From Artocarpus heterophyllus (lineage: Eukaryota > Streptophyta > Magnoliopsida > Rosales > Moraceae): a DNA stretch of 64,000 bases. Under the pieces are notes generated by a model that was given only the letters and a program-made list of their open reading frames with translations, was not told the origin of the DNA and did not search any database. A program made the translations under genes and the position numbers. The stretch covers positions 7,991,903 through 8,055,902 of the forward strand of contig CM046332.1 in NCBI GenBank assembly GCA_025403435.1, read 5' to 3'. Below, in pieces: positions 45,655 to 59,724 of this stretch; within the stretch, counting starts at the first letter, position 1, and every line of letters starts with the position of its first letter.

Positions 45655-48600
45655 TATATCCATTGTGGATAGATGACATCTCGTGTGGCAAACTCAATTG
45701 ATAAGCTATGTTACCTATTTGCTTCACAATTTTATATGGTCCAACAAACCTCAAGGTCAACTTTTCTTCTTGGACCTCATGACTCCCTTAATCAGTGCAA
45801 TCATTAGGATTGTAGAATTGCCTATAACAAATTTCAAGGGCCATCTTCTTTTCTTGGTATAGATGCTTTGTCGAATCTAAGTGATCTTAATTCTTTTACC
45901 TATCAACTTTACCATCTTCGACATCTCATTGGCAAAATTTGTCTTTTCGCTATCCTTGCTTTCCATCATCTTCTTTTTTCTAGCATCATGCCAACCTATA
46001 GGTGATCTACACTTTAGCCCATATAGAGCCTCTTTAGGTGTCATACCAATTGTCTCCTAATAGCTATTATTATAGGCAAATTCTGCCAATGGTAACATCT
46101 TACACTAGCTCATCTTATACTCATGGGTATAAGCATGGAGGATATCCTCTAAAATCAACTTGGTGTTCTTATTTGGCCATCAGTTTAAGGGGCTATCTGC
46201 ATGTTTTCCAAAATGAGATGTGAGCCTACACTCATGATCGAAGATGATAGACTTAGGAATTCCATAAAGCCTCACTATCTCCTTGACATCAAGCTCGCCG
46301 ATAATCGCCCCACAAAGTATGTGATCCGAATGGGGATGAAGTGTGTTGTCTTCATCAATTGGTTAATAACAACCCAAATATCATCATACCTGTTCGTAGT
46401 TTTTAGCAAACCTATGACGAAATCCATCACAATCTCCTCCTATTTCCACTCAAGTATTCGTATTGAATACAAATCACCTCTAGGCCTTTGGTGTTTAGCG
46501 TTGATCTACTGGCAGGTCAACATCTCTTTACAAAATTGGTAACATCATGCTTCATTTCGAACAACCAAAAGCAATCCCTTAAATCATTATACATCTTTGT
46601 CATACTTGGATGGATCGAGTAAAGAGTATTATGAATCTCTGCTAGGATCCTTTCCCTTAAGCCATCAACATCATGATTGCATAAGTGGTTTTTAAGATAT
46701 AGAGTTCCATCATTAGTAACTCGAAACTCCTTGCATCTTCCTTCCATTGTTTCCCACTTGATCCTAGCTAGGCTTGCATCTTTGTCTTATTTACCTAGAA
46801 TCTCTTTAGACAATGATTAAGCAAGAGTTAATGTTGGAAGTTATCCCAATATAAGTTCTAAACCAATATCTAGAATTTCTTTCCTTAAAGGTTAGGACAT
46901 TGCTCGCAATAACATTAACAACGCAACAGTCTTCTTCGTCAAAACGTTAGCCACCCGATTTGCCTTTTCTACATGGTAAAGATTTCACAATCATAATCCT
47001 TCACCAACTCTAACGATCTTCCCTACCTCCTGTTTAGGTCTTTTGGGTGAAAATGTACTTCAAACTTTGATGGCTGGTGTATACCTTACATCAAACTCTG
47101 TACAAGTAGCATCTTTAAATTTTCAATGCAAAGACTACCGCCCCAGCTCGAGATAATGAGTAAGGTAATTCTTCTCATAATCCTTTAATTGTCTTGAGGC
47201 ATAAGCAATCACCCTGTTGTTCAACATCAATACTGCATTGAGGTCCATTTTAGAAGCATCAATATAAATAACAATTCCTTAATTCTCTTCTAGAATCGCC
47301 AAAACTAGACCTCTAGTTAAGCTTCTCTTTAATTCTCAGAAGCTCTTCTCGTACTCATTGGTCCATTCAAACTTCTTCCCCTTGCAAGTTAGATTGGTGA
47401 GAGACGATTCTATCTTAAAGAAATCATCCACAAACTTTTGATAATAACTAGCTAGATCCAAGAAGCTTCTTATCTCGCTTGCATTCTTAAGTTACTTCTA
47501 GTTGAGAACAGCCTTAACCTTAGTAGGATCCACCATTATTCCCTCCTTTGATATGACATTTCTTAAAAAGGATACAAGGTCTAACTAGAACTTACACTTT
47601 GAGAACTTTGCGTACAACTTATGTCTCTTCAATGTCTCTAACACAATTCTTAAGTAATCAACATGCTCTTTTCGACTCTCCTAATAAATGAGGATATCGT
47701 TAATAAACACTATGAAAAATTTATCGAGGTAATCCCTGAACATCCAATCATCAAGTCCACAAAAGCAGCCAGAGCATTAGTTAGACTGAAAGGCATAACC
47801 ACAAATTCATAATGACCAAACCTCGATCGGACGGTTGTCTTTGGAATTTCTCCTTCTTTTATCTTTAGCTAATGATATGGTGAATGCAAATTTATTTTTG
47901 AAAACATAGAGGCACCCTTAAGCTATTTAAAAAATCATTAATCTAGAACAATGGGTACTTGTTCTTGATTGTCAACTTGTTTGATTCTCGGTAATTGATG
48001 CAGAGTCTCATGGAGCCATCCTTCTTCTTCACAAACAAAACTAGTGCTCCCATGGTGAGTGACTAGGTCGAATTAAACCCTTATCAAGATGTACCTTTAG
48101 TTGGGAGTGTAACTCCTTCAATTATGTAGGGTCCATTCTATACAATGCCTTGGAAATCAAATCAGCTTGGAGCAAGCTTGATCTCAAATTTGATTTCTCT
48201 ATCTAGAGGTAAGGTTAGCAGGTCTTTTGGACATACCACTAGAAATTCTCAAACCATAGTAACATCTTTAATTTGTCTTTTCTTCTCGACTCTTATCTAC
48301 GATGTTCGTTAATAAACCATACAGCCACTTGCCAACAACTTCCTTGCCTTCACTGCTGATAGAAACATGTTTGGCTTCTTTCTCGACTCACCTACATACA
48401 TGAATTGTTCCTTACCTTCTAGATAGAAATCACTTTTCATCGTTGGCACTTGATGGAAGCATGATACTTACTTAGGAAATCCACTACAAAAATCATATCA
48501 TAGTCACACATGTCGATTATAATAAGATAGACAAAAAGTTCTCTTCCAGAAATCTACAAATAAACTATATACAAATAATGCATAGACATTATCACTTACT

Positions 48601-48856
48601 TGTTGGATAGTGTCGTAGTGAACCCCTATCTCATAGGCTCTTGATGTTCTCCTAACTTCTTAGCAAAAGAAGTGAATACGAATGAATGTATAGTACGCAT
48701 ATCAAAAAAAAGTTTGTGCATTTAAAGAATGGATTAAGATTTGACCTTTGACAACTTTTGAGATTTTGGCCGCCACTTCCTCCTTCATCATTGCATAGAG
48801 GCAAGCATTGGTATGTAGAGCTTCAAGTCATCCCTGGTTTATGAGTGGTCCTTACA
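45655..48856 (-). pseudogene. Gypsy-2 pol remnant (protease to integrase)
   Basis: On the minus strand this is collinear with the Gypsy-1 pol but much more decayed. Recognisable segments include the integrase zinc-binding region (frame 46517-46747, with SIHPSMTKMYNDL, compare 7304-7400), RNase H and RT around 47000-48100, and the protease start near 48700-48830. The chromodomain tail is missing at the left. At the right it is cut at 48857 by the LTR start of Gypsy-3. Stops and frameshifts are frequent, so this is the oldest Gypsy layer here. Confidence 0.75.
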
Positions 48857-51800
48857 TGTAACACTCGTCGTTTTCCTTAACGGATAATACATAAAGAATA
48901 ATGATTTTATGCAACAATATGAGTGAGAGTTATTACTTAGAAGAACATTTTTATGTGATGTTTATTAATATGATATTTATGACTTTGAAGTTTATTATGA
49001 ACTAATGATTTTGTAGTGGATGGTCCAGAGAAGTTCTAATGACACAAAGTGCTAATGTATAATTATTGTGATTTGTTTGTAAATTATTTCAATTTTGGTG
49101 ACTTTCTTGGATTTTTATTTACCTAAATATGATATTTTAATTTTTTTTAGGAACTTTTAAAATTATTTTTTTAATTTTCATATCTTTCGAAAAAAAGAAA
49201 GTGAAGACAAATTTTTATTGATACAACTTGCTCATTAATCACTCTTCTAGGATTACTTTCTCCTTTATGTTTTTTGTTTTACTTTTGTATATGTAGGTGT
49301 ATATATATATATACATGCTCATATATATAATCTAAGCCTTCCTCTAGGTTGGATCTAAAATCATCAAAGCTACGACATATCCGTCGATACCGTAATCAAA
49401 ACCTTATAGGATTTTAAAAGTGTTTTAAGGTCGGTTTCTCTATCTATTTTTATACAAAGGTTTTATCATAATATTATGATATGTAACTTTTATGTTATGT
49501 GGTTTAATGCGTAGTTATGTTTAAGGAATAGTTTTTATAGAATTATTACTCTTAAATTGGTTTTTTGGCCAAAAATCTACACTCTGGTATTTTCTAGGAA
49601 GTATAGAAATAAGATTTTAAGAAAATCACTTTTGAAAATTGTTCATATACAAGTTAGGTATCTCTCACATAAACTTTAGATTCAAATACATTATTTTTTA
49701 TTTATTTGAGAATTAATGCTAAATGTTGTTTATTGTTATTCTTAGACTGTCTTCAAATTTGCTGAATTATTTGAGGATGTTTCAAGATGTGTTTAATGCC
49801 ATAAAAATTTATGAATGCTTATTTATGTGTTTAATTGTTGCCTACAAAATTTAGGTTTCATATGAATGTTTGAAATTAAGTTAACAATCTTATAAAGTGC
49901 ACTACTCAATTGTTTCAGCAAAATTCCAGCAATGTTTTTGTAAATGTTAGAATATTATAAAAATAGCTATAGTGATTCAAATATGATGAAAATAAATTTG
50001 GTCCTATATACAGATGTTAGCAATATTATGCTAAAATTTCAGATTAATTGAAATTTTGTGTGATTTTTAAAAATTCCTTGAGTGCTGACTACCCATAGGT
50101 TATTTCCAGTGACCATTTGTTGTTTAAATTCTAAAATGTAGAAAAAATGTTATAGTAGCTCAAACGCAATAACATTAAATATAGTGATATGATTAGATGT
50201 CTAGTATATTTTGGTAATATTTTAAAGCTATTATAATTTTTGTAGTTTTTATAAAATTCGCTTATTGCTTACTGCTCGCACTATACCTCTAGCAGTAGCA
50301 TTGTAATTTGTAAAATATAAAATAAATACTGATATTGATCCAAAAGTTATGAAATTTAATTTGGTAAAATGAATGGATGTTTAGAATATTGTATTAAAAT
50401 TTCATAGTCATTAGGATTTTTTTTTATTTTAGAAAAATTGTTGAGTACTAACTACCAGGCTAAATTTATGAATCTGCCTAGAGTGTGGTGTATTTGTATA
50501 AATTCTTCTAAGTGATTAAGCATGGTATTGCTTGTTGCCATGATAATGCATATGTTCTTTGGAGTATATTATTACATCATGAATATTTGTTTTATCACCA
50601 TGTCATAATGTTAGACTTTTAAGGCACTTAAGTCGTTAGAGGTAGAAGAAACCATCCACTTGAAAGAGGTTAAGTGATTTGCAACGAGCCAAGTAAGTAC
50701 ATTCTCACCTGCAACATGATAAATGATTATGAAAAGTTTTGAAATATGTTTTATGTTATTATGTTGTTAATGTTTATGCATTTCTCTTTCAAAAGATCCC
50801 TTTTATGATGGTTTTGAAGAATGGATTTTTACAAATGTTTTGAATGTGTGTTTTATGATGCATAAGATGTTTTCTAAAAATATATGAACATATATATTGT
50901 ATAACATAATTAAGGCATTGCACACCTGATAATGATGTTAGTCCCCTACATGGACTGTCCTCCAAGGTGGACTTGTCACGTTTCATTTGAGATTAGCTAC
51001 CCTTCTTTTCTCATGATAACACGCCAAAATAATGTTAATGGTGCAACGCCAATGCCCTAAAGAACAAAATGAATGATTTTATTACCGATGAAGGCAAAAT
51101 GGAAAAATATGTTCTTATGAAATGTGCTTTACATACTATAATAATTATGACAAAGACACAACAACACATGTTTATGATTAAAGTTTTCATAACGTTTTAT
51201 GAGATTGCAAATGTACTTACTAAGCTTAATGCTTACTTAAGTTATATTATGTTGCCGATAAGGGTAAGGCTACAGCTATAGATGGAGAATTGATGGACGC
51301 ATGTGTCTATAAAGAATGTGGTGTTGGAACATGGAGTCATGTTATAAAATAAAATAATAATAAAACTACGTTTAATTTGTTGCCACACATTAAGAGACTT
51401 GTTTAATTGTTACGTTTTCTATACTGTCACGAATTATGTTGTTAGGTTGTCAAACTTTGGTTTGTAATACTTTATGTATTGTGATTTGATTACATGTTGC
51501 ATAACTATTACGTTGAGACTATATATATCTTTGGCTAGTCGGTTAGCCAAATACCTTGGTTATTTCGTCAAGCTAACTAAGGAGGAAAAACCATTCAAGG
51601 TAAGTAAATATCAAATCTATTTGAAAGTTGCGGTCATAGGAAATTTTAGGGGGAGATATTTATAAATAAAATAATTATTTTAAAAGTAAAGTAAAAGTGT
51701 TATTTCATATGTTTATATAAAGATACACTTAATTAGTAAAAAAAAAAAGAGGCTAAAATTCCCAGTTAAATAATTAAATAATACTTACATGTTTGGGTTT

Positions 51801-51921
51801 TTCCTAGATATGGACATGTTATGTATTTGTATACATATGTACTAGTGAGACACTATTTCTATTCTAAGTCGAGATCATGTCCCTAACTCTCTAATATATG
51901 ATGTACTAGTAGGAAGTGACT
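48857..51921 (+). repeat. Gypsy-3 5' LTR and leader
   Basis: It starts TGTAACACTCGTCG inside the Gypsy-2 protease region. Landmarks shared with the reversed Gypsy-1 LTR are AAGTAAGTACATTCTCACCTG near 50692, GATTAGCTACCCTTCTTTTC near 50991 and GGTGCAACGCC near 51040, so it belongs to a related family in + orientation. The LTR end and PBS are not clear; the gag ATG at 51922 sets the limit. No dyad cluster was seen. Confidence 0.6.
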
Positions 51922-52464
51922 ATGAACGGCCAACGAGCTGCAGCCATAACTAATTGCAATGATTTTTAGCCTTCAAAAGAAGCTCAAAGATTAGCAAAAA
52001 GAAATAGAAGAGCGCAGAACCAATGGTCATGGAGGGGAGGTGAAAATGAAAATATACCAGCAACCCCTCAATAGCAAGCAAGAGAAGCCACGTCCCTGGT
52101 AGCACAAGTGGCTACAACACCAATGACTCTAGAGCCTTTATTGGCATGATGGTGGCATGTTAAACCTGTAGATTTTGAAGGTTCTAACAATCTCTTAGTT
52201 GCTCTAGGTTGGTTAAAGACAATTGAAGCCACTCTTAAACTTATGAATGTCATTGATAACAAGAATTTTTTATGTGCCTCTTACTGCCTCACAATGGAAG
52301 CCTATTTGCATCCTTAAATAGGACATGAGCTGGACATCCTTATTTGTGAATATGGTTTAAGGATGTCTTCCTACCTGTCCACAACTTATGAGGAGTTTTA
52401 GGGACCAATTTTGAAGGCACATTGCTCAAAAGATAACATGTGGTTTGTAGTGCATATACCTAAA
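51922..52464 (+). pseudogene. Gypsy-3 gag, first fragment
   Basis: Gag starts with MNGQRAAA. The gag domain block VKPVDFEGSNNLLVALGWL and ASYCLTMEA at 52150-52310 matches the Gypsy-1 gag (KPADFESS, CLTMEA). Several stops are present. It is cut at about 52465 by the truncated end of Copia-1C and resumes at 57998. Confidence 0.78.
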
Positions 52465-53131
52465 AGGATAAAGGCAATGATGAATAACTCATGATGGACC
52501 TTACCATGTCTAATAAAGTCCTATTCCTTTTCTTTGCTATGCCATTCTGCTATGGAGTGCTCAGTGCAGTCAATTGGGATAAAATCCCATTCTCTAATAA
52601 GTTTCCTAGAAACTCATCAAAAATGTATTCTCTGCCTTGATCGAATCGAAGTGCCTTTATGAGTCTACCCAATTGTTTTTCTACTTCAGCATGAAACTCC
52701 TTAAACTTGTCAAAAGTTTCACTTTTGTGGTGCATCAGGTACACATACCCATACCTTAAGTAATTGTCGATAAAAGTGACAAAATACTCATACCCTCCTC
52801 GTGCCAAGATGCTCATTGGTCCGTAAACATCACTATGCACAAGTTCTAGAACCCCTTTGGCTCTATTGCCCTTAGACCTGAATGGTCTTTTGGTCATTTT
52901 ACCCTCCAAACAAGATTCACATTGAGGTATAGATTTCACCTTTAATTGAATTAAAGGTCCATCCCTTACCAGCCTTTGAATTCTATTCAGGTTAATATGA
53001 CCAAGGCGCAAATCACAAAGATAAGTCTTATTAGAGTGAGAAGTTTTAAGTCTTTTAGAGTTATTATCATTCATCTCAGTGTTAAGCCATAAGTCCATCT
53101 TAGGTTTGATAAAATATAGATTATTTTGCAT
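52465..53131 (-). pseudogene. Copia-1C GAG-pre-integrase and integrase N-terminal half
   Basis: Minus-strand frame 52550-53131 has the zinc-binding pair (LRLGHINLNRI, CESCLEGKMTKRPF), the first catalytic Asp in VHSDVYGPM and the second in FDQGREYIF, then stops before the catalytic Glu region. The frame breaks near 52550. It is closely related to 375-960 of copy A. Truncation removes the rest of pol. Confidence 0.85.
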
Positions 53132-54319
53132 CTATCCAAAATTGATAAAAGATTTGTTTTTATGAATCACCACTTTATTATTAAAAGAAACCAAATGGGA
53201 GTCTTTAAATAAACAAGCTACATAAATTAAATTCCTTTTAAATTTAGAAACATAAAAACAATCTCGCAAGATTAAATTCCTATAATTATCAAAATTAAGA
53301 TGGACGTCTCCCACCGCTTCCGCCAAGACCAAGGATCCATCGCCCATCCGAAGCGTGAAGTCTTCATGTAGCAGACTTCTTGTTTCTATGAACCCCTGTT
53401 GAGAAACACAAACATGATTAGTTGCATTGGAATCTATAACCCAAATATCACTAGATTCCTCAACTAAACAAGTTTCTAAATACATAAGATCACACCTACC
53501 TCCTTTGAAAAGGAAATCCTTGCAATACTTCTTGATGTGCCCGACCTTCCCATAGAAGAAGCACTTAAGCTTCTTTGGGTTCTTCTTCTTCTTCTTCTTG
53601 CTCTTGTTGTTAACAGGAATAGAAGACTTACCATTCTTGGCCCGTTGCCTCTTTCCATTCCTAGAGTTGGGATTGGAACCAGAAGCAACCACCAAATTGG
53701 CCTCGCCACCAGCAGGAGACTCCCTGATCAGTAGTTTGAACTCCTGTAACAGTTTCATTAAGTCTGCTAAGGTCATATCCCGTCTATTGCTTAAGTTAAA
53801 TGTAGCTCTAAACAAAATAAATTCCTTCAACAGAGTCTCAAAGACCATATTCATCTGAGTTTCAGCATCGATGTCAGCTCCATTAGTTTGTGCCTCAGGG
53901 AAGTAACCCATGACCAACATTATGTGCTCCTTTACAGACATTCCCAGTCTCTGTTTACAGTCCAAGAGTTTCCAAAGTGCCCCTTGCAGCTTTGTTAGGG
54001 CCTGGCCTCCAAACTTGTCTTCTAGATTATCCAAGATCTACTTAGTAGTCTCATAATCCTCATGTTGAGCCTGCAACATGTTGTTCATGCTAGCCATAAC
54101 ATAGGAGTCGGCCTGATCGTTTGCATCTTTCCAGCGATCATAAACTTGGAATTGCTCATTGGTGGAATATCCCATAGGCTCAGGAGGACAAGGGATTGTC
54201 ATCACAAATTTCAGTTTCTCAAAGGAAAGGACAATATCTAGGTTCTGTTTCTAATCATTATAATTCTCTCCGGTTAATTAATTTTTGTCAAGTATCGAAG
54301 ATAAAGCATTTTTAGACAT
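53132..54319 (-). pseudogene. Copia-1C gag and protease
   Basis: Gag starts at the ATG at 54317-54319 (MSKNALSS) on the minus strand, with the long open frame 53132-54034. It contains the UBN2 gag domain (DNLEDKFGGQ, KQRLGMSVKEH), a lysine-rich stretch (KKKKKNPKK) and a zinc knuckle whose second Cys is Tyr (CFFYGKVGHIKKYC). The protease region reads D-S-N-A-TNHVC in place of D-S/T-G-A. Stops separate the first 95 codons. Both the knuckle and the protease box have lost key residues. Confidence 0.85.
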
Positions 54320-55970
54320 TTTTAATCTACAATAAAGAATCATATACCAAAGATAAGGAAACATATCATAATAATTTAGTAAGATAACAAAATCATACAA
54401 ATGTGTTTATGTTTCAAAACCTTAAAAATATCACTACCTTGCAACGATAATTCCCAACTCAAAATTCAACAAGCTCCTAAGGGAATCATGCCAAATTCAT
54501 TTAGGAACACGGATCCCCTCTTGATTATTATATGCCATCCAGGACCCATATGATCTAGCATATATTAATAATCGTTTCTTTGTCCATTAATTTTATTAAC
54601 AGAGCTCCTAGGGGAGGTTAATAATACAATTAACATGAGTGTCTAACCATTGTTTCAATATATTATCCATGATTTATAATCAGCACCTAGGGTTGTGCAA
54701 CCATAAATCATGCTAAAATACCTTATCCCTTCGGAGATCCAATTTGGTACATGATAGAAATCCCTTCCTCGGGTTCAGGACCACCATGTTCTTCCTATAG
54801 ACCAACGATGGAGGCCTTAGGTCCTCTCTTCGAAAACCTTCTCCCACCTAATCTTTTGAAATTAAGGTCTTATTTTAAAAAGATATGCATGAACAATTTT
54901 AATATGAGCGGCACTCCCTATTCTTAATGACATGTTATCAATATACATGGCAAATCATATTATAATGCAGACAAGCAAAGCTATAAGAAAAATAATAAAT
55001 AATTGTAATTTTATGGGGCCACCCTAGAGAATAGAAAATAAATATTACAAGAGAATAATCGAAAAATTTTATTGATTCTTCATCCTTGAATCTCCAAGCT
55101 ATATCCTTCTTCATGTAATGCCTATCTTCAAGACTTCAATCCTGTATAGATCAAATATTTCATATTTTTGGTCATATTTAAATTTAATGTTTCTTAGAAT
55201 TGTCCCAAACATAAAGTTAAAACTGCACTGAAAACTGCACCTTTTTTGGAAAAATGTTTAGCTCTCTACAGGCAAGCCAATCTAAGTGATCGACCTACCG
55301 GTCATGAATCACCGATCTGTCGATCTTCATAGATTGGCCTGTCGATTCATGACAGATTGGCCTACCGCCAAAGCCACTTGATTTCTACCCCACTTACGGC
55401 CTGCCGAACCTGAAGTTCAGTCTACCGATCTTGCGACCATTGGCCTACCGAACTGGATGGTTCAGCATGCCGATCGAGCAGAGATCACCCTTTTTAAAAA
55501 ATACAATTTTTAGTACAATTCATCAATTTTATTCTCAACAATTCAAAAACATAAAATCAAAGACTCAGGAAATACTTAGGGATGCCATCATTCATCTTCT
55601 AGATCCACTTCTAGGTCCGTCTTCTCCGAATGATTATTTAATTATAAAATTCTTACAAATTTAAAATTAAATAATAATTCCTAGACAGAGATGATAGTCC
55701 GCTATCTAATTACATGAAAAACCTAGATATACATTCTAACCTCTAAGGAACTATAACCAGTATAAATTAATTAATTAATAAATAATTAAATAATCAACTA
55801 TAATTAATTAATAAATATTCACCATATAATCCATGACAACATAAAATTATATATAGAAACCTAGAGTGCCAACACTCTATAAAATTAAATTCAATCATAG
55901 GAGAGATCAAGATCACATAATTTATACATATAGCATGATGACAAACTTGTAAATTTACAAAAAAACCATG
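54320..55970 (-). other. Copia-1C 5' leader
   Basis: Non-coding leader collinear with 20362-22024. It has the reiterated CCTAGG motif (near 54472, 54604 and 54687) and the dyad cluster at 55262-55478. Confidence 0.7.
55262..55478 (+). repeat. GGCAGGCCGA dyad cluster in Copia-1C leader
   Basis: About nine degenerate units, mostly GGCCTGCCGA or GGCCTACCG on the + strand, collinear with 21333-21541. Confidence 0.72.
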
Positions 55971-55982
55971 GCTCTAATACCA
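55971..55982 (-). other. Copia-1C primer-binding site
   Basis: TGGTATTAGAGC on the minus strand, one base from the initiator-Met-tRNA complement. Confidence 0.82.
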
Positions 55983-55984
55983 AT

Positions 55985-57997
55985 TGTAGAAAAAAAAAGT
56001 ACGCAGCGGAATTTTAAAATTTTTATATCAGAGAATTTTTCAAAACACAAGTTTCACACGCTATATGCATAACTTGACCAGATCTAATTAACGTTGTAAA
56101 TGCTAAAAAACTTCCTTAATCAGTGTAAAGAAGTAATGTTCTAGAAGGGCCTCAACCAACTGGCCTTCTTTGTTATTCTCTATCCATGATCGGAGTGAGC
56201 GTGGGCTCACACGTACAACTCTTCCACCAGGTGACTCTCCTTTCAACCAATTGAGAGAACCTAAAGCTAGTGTAAATGATTTGTGAACAAGAGCTCTTAG
56301 GGAGTTTCAGAATCTCTCTATCAGAGTATCACTCTTAATCTCTCAATTGATCTAAATAATAATGACATTCACTCCCTTTATATAGTGGTTGGGTCCAGAA
56401 TACGAATCAGATAATGCCTCAAAATACGAATCAAAATCAAATTATGATCAATATTTGATGAAATTCGTGTGAAAACACGTGATCTTTTTATCGCACATAG
56501 GCAAGCCGATCTATCAAAATGGCATGCCAAATTTGCCCCATCGGCATGTCAAACTTGAGGATCGGCATGCCGATCTGTTAATAAAAAAATGTCAGCGAAT
56601 CTTTTATTTTTCACCCGAGATTCTATAGGATAAAGTCTCAGTTTTAATTCAAATATCCCAATAGATAAGTTATCTAATTAAAAACAACTTTATCTAGATA
56701 ATCTCTAGAAAAATAAATGAATTCCTAATAATTCAACAAGTTTATCTTGAATTAATTCAAAATTAATCCGACCGATAGACAGACATGAATTATCTAATCC
56801 CAATAATTCAGTAAGTTTATCTTGAATTAATTTTGTCACAAAATTAATTCAACCGATAAATAGACATGAATTATTTGATTTGTTAAAATTTCAACAAATA
56901 TGATAAATCTAACATAAGTCACCAATTATTAAAAAAGCACACTGTATCGTTATAGGATTTTGTGATCTAGCAAAGGGGACCAAATGGACCTATATAGTTC
57001 AAGCTCCCAACAACTATGAAACCCAATATCCCATATATACATTTCATAATTATCAACTCCAACGCTATTCCACAAAAAGCTTGGAGCTGCGCTCTCGAAC
57101 TATATAGATTTACAAAGCCCGTATAGCTAAGTCTCCATGACATATCATAGTGTATTGTATCCCCATAGGATTATCCATAACCTGCTTAAGGATAAGCTCT
57201 GTCTTACCTTCCTGATTCTTTTTATCTTACGTTCCATTATCTCACCATCAAAAAACTTACCATCCGAAGACAGTATACCGTTTGATTACAAGTATGTATC
57301 CAAATGGTTGAGCACTCCAGTTTTCCAATTACAATAGAACGCCTATAAGAGGATATCACTACTTCTAAAGAAGAGCTATAGATTCCATATATATGAATAA
57401 CAGGTCTACGCTATCAAGAATCATGCTTCTAACGTGTCGGCATGCGTACCACTATTAAAATGTGGGTCTCACTCTTCGGTATACAAAAGACACAAGTCAA
57501 GGCAACGGGCCCACTATTCATTTCAAGATTAAGATACAATACAAATGATTGTCTAAAGTGAATCAATTTTCTAAGACAGAATTATTAATCCAAATCAATT
57601 CACTTAATGTCCCGATCCAACACATCGTCACTTATGACAATTTACCAATGTTTCTACCCACGGAGTCCACCTCTGATGGCCAAGACAGACCATCTCCTAA
57701 TAGGGATATAGAAGACATAACAATCTTTACATGAATAAAGTGCCCAACCTTATTCCCTCGATTGCAGATCTGATGATTTTGACCGTCACCTTAAGAATCG
57801 CGTCTTTCGCATAATCTGTCCATCATATGCCCAATTCTTAAAGGTTTAGACTGATAGTCTCGGACTATTATTTGCTTAACATACATTCAACAAATATGAA
57901 TGTAAAGAGGACAAGATTCGGTATATAAATAATAAATAAATTATTTATTGATAAAAATATATTATATTTTTACTCCTTAGGGCATACATGTCTAACA
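55985..57997 (-). repeat. Copia-1C 5' LTR (2013 bp)
   Basis: On the minus strand it runs from TGTTAGACATG at 57997 to TCTACA at 55985. It contains the dyad cluster 56495-56575. The antisense frame is interrupted by a stop (open only at 57137-57337). Confidence 0.9.
56495..56575 (+). repeat. Dyad cluster in Copia-1C LTR with altered centre
   Basis: Four units. Three have the centre AT where other copies have AG (GGCATGCC, GGCATGTC), giving one perfect 14-bp palindrome (ATCGGCATGCCGAT, 56561-56574). Confidence 0.78.
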
Positions 57998-58309
57998 AAT
58001 CACTATGATTGTTGATGGAGCTTAACAACGTCGCAATCAAGAGGACTTGGTTAGTGTAGCACTTTGAGTGGAGCAACATTTCTCAAAGGATAAAAGAAAC
58101 TAGCCGTTACAGAGTCAGTTTGGTAATCATATGAACAGTCAAAATCGACCCCATAGCAACAACAATAATAACCAAAACTAGAATCACAATAAGAGAAAGG
58201 GCAATTTCCATAATTAAAAGGGTCAGAATAATAAGAGGGGAGGAAATGGTCAACGTCAATGCCACAACTACAAGCAAATCCAACATTGTGCCAAACGTGG
58301 GAGGTTGTA
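57998..58309 (+). pseudogene. Gypsy-3 gag, second fragment
   Basis: It resumes gag after Copia-1C: MIVDGA near 58010 aligns with the Gypsy-1 gag block IVDGASPP, then NHMNSQNRPHSNNNN and HNKRKGNF, the Asn-rich linker. The first zinc knuckle begins (CAKRG) at 58288. It is cut by solo LTR F at 58310. Confidence 0.78.
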
Positions 58310-58917
58310 TGTTAGACATGTATGCCCTAAGGAGTAAAAATGTAATAAGTTTTTGGAGACATTTTTATCAATAAAGAATTTATTTATTGTTTATATACCA
58401 AATCTTGTCCTCTTTACATTCATATTTGTTGAATGTATGTTAAGCAAACAAAAGTCTGAGACTGTCAATCTAAACTTTAAGAATTGGGCATATGATGGAC
58501 AGATTATACGAAAGACACGATTCTTAAGGTGATGGTCTAAATCATAAGATCTACAATCGAGGGAATAAAGTTGGGCACTTTATTCATATAAAGATTGTTA
58601 TGTTGTCTATATCCCAATTGGGAGATGGTTTGTCTTGGCCATCGGAGATGGACTCCGTGTATAGAAACATTGGCATGTTATCATAGGTGACAATGTATTA
58701 GATCAGGACATAAAGTGAATTGATTTGGATTAATAATTCTATCTCAGTAAATTGATTCACTTTAGACAATTATTTGTATTGTAACTTAATCTTGAGATGA
58801 TAGTGGGCCCGTTGTCTTAACTTGCGTCTTTTGATGTACCAAAGGGTGACACCCACATCTTAATAGTGGTATGTATGCCGATACGTTGGAGGCATGACTC
58901 TTGATAACGTAAACCTA

Positions 58918-59181
58918 TTATTCATAGATATGGAATCCATAGCTCCTCTTTAGGAGCAGTGATATCATTTTATATGCGTTATCCTGTAATTGAAAAACTG
59001 AAGCACTCAACCATTTGGATACATAGGTGTAACCGAATGGTATACTGTCTTTGGATGGTAAGTTTTTCGATGGTGAGATAATGGAATGTAAGATAAAAAT
59101 AATCAGGAAGTTAAGACAGAACTTGTCCTTAAGCCGATTATGGATAATCATATGGGGATACAATACACTATGATATGTCAT
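58918..59181 (-). other. 87-codon antisense frame in solo LTR F
   Basis: Fourth full-length copy of the antisense frame (MTYHSVLYPH to SYGFHIYE). Confidence 0.3.
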
Positions 59182-59724
59182 GGAAACTTAGTTATACAGG
59201 CTTTGTAATTCTATGTAGTTCGAGAGTGCCGCTTGAAACTTTTAGTGGAGTAGCATTGGAGTTGATAATTACGAAATGTATATCTAGGATATTGGGGTTC
59301 ATAATTATTGGGAGCTTGAACTATATAGGCCCATTTGGTCCCCTTTGCTAGCTCATAACATCCTGTAATGATACCGCGTGCTTTTTCAATAATTGGTGAC
59401 TTATGATTGATTGAAATTTGAAAGAATCAAATAATTTATGTCTATTTATCGATTGAATTAATTTTATGATAAAATTAATTCAAGATAAACTTGTTGAATT
59501 ATTAGGATCATATAATTCTTGTCTATTTATCAGTTATTTACTTTTGAATAAATTAAATGAAGATAAACTTGTAGAATTATTAGGAATTCATTTATTTTCC
59601 TAGAGATTATCTAGATAAAGTTGTTTTAATTGGATAACTTTTCTATTGGGCTATTCGAATTAAAACTGAGACTTTATTCTATAGAATCTCGGGTGAAAAA
59701 TAAAGATTTGCTGAGATTTTAATT

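Larger units (their letters stand above)
52465..57997 (-). mobile_element. Copia-1C, 3'-truncated
   Basis: This minus-strand Copia-1 copy has a 5' LTR (55985-57997), PBS, leader, gag, protease and half of integrase. It ends abruptly at about 52465 within the integrase, where Gypsy-3 gag begins. No 3' LTR or duplication is present on that side, so a deletion took the rest together with a little flanking gag. Confidence 0.85.

Noticed and set aside
49296..49330. TA repeat as a replication origin or promoter
   Set aside because: A simple AT microsatellite inside Gypsy-3 LTR sequence, with no further signal.
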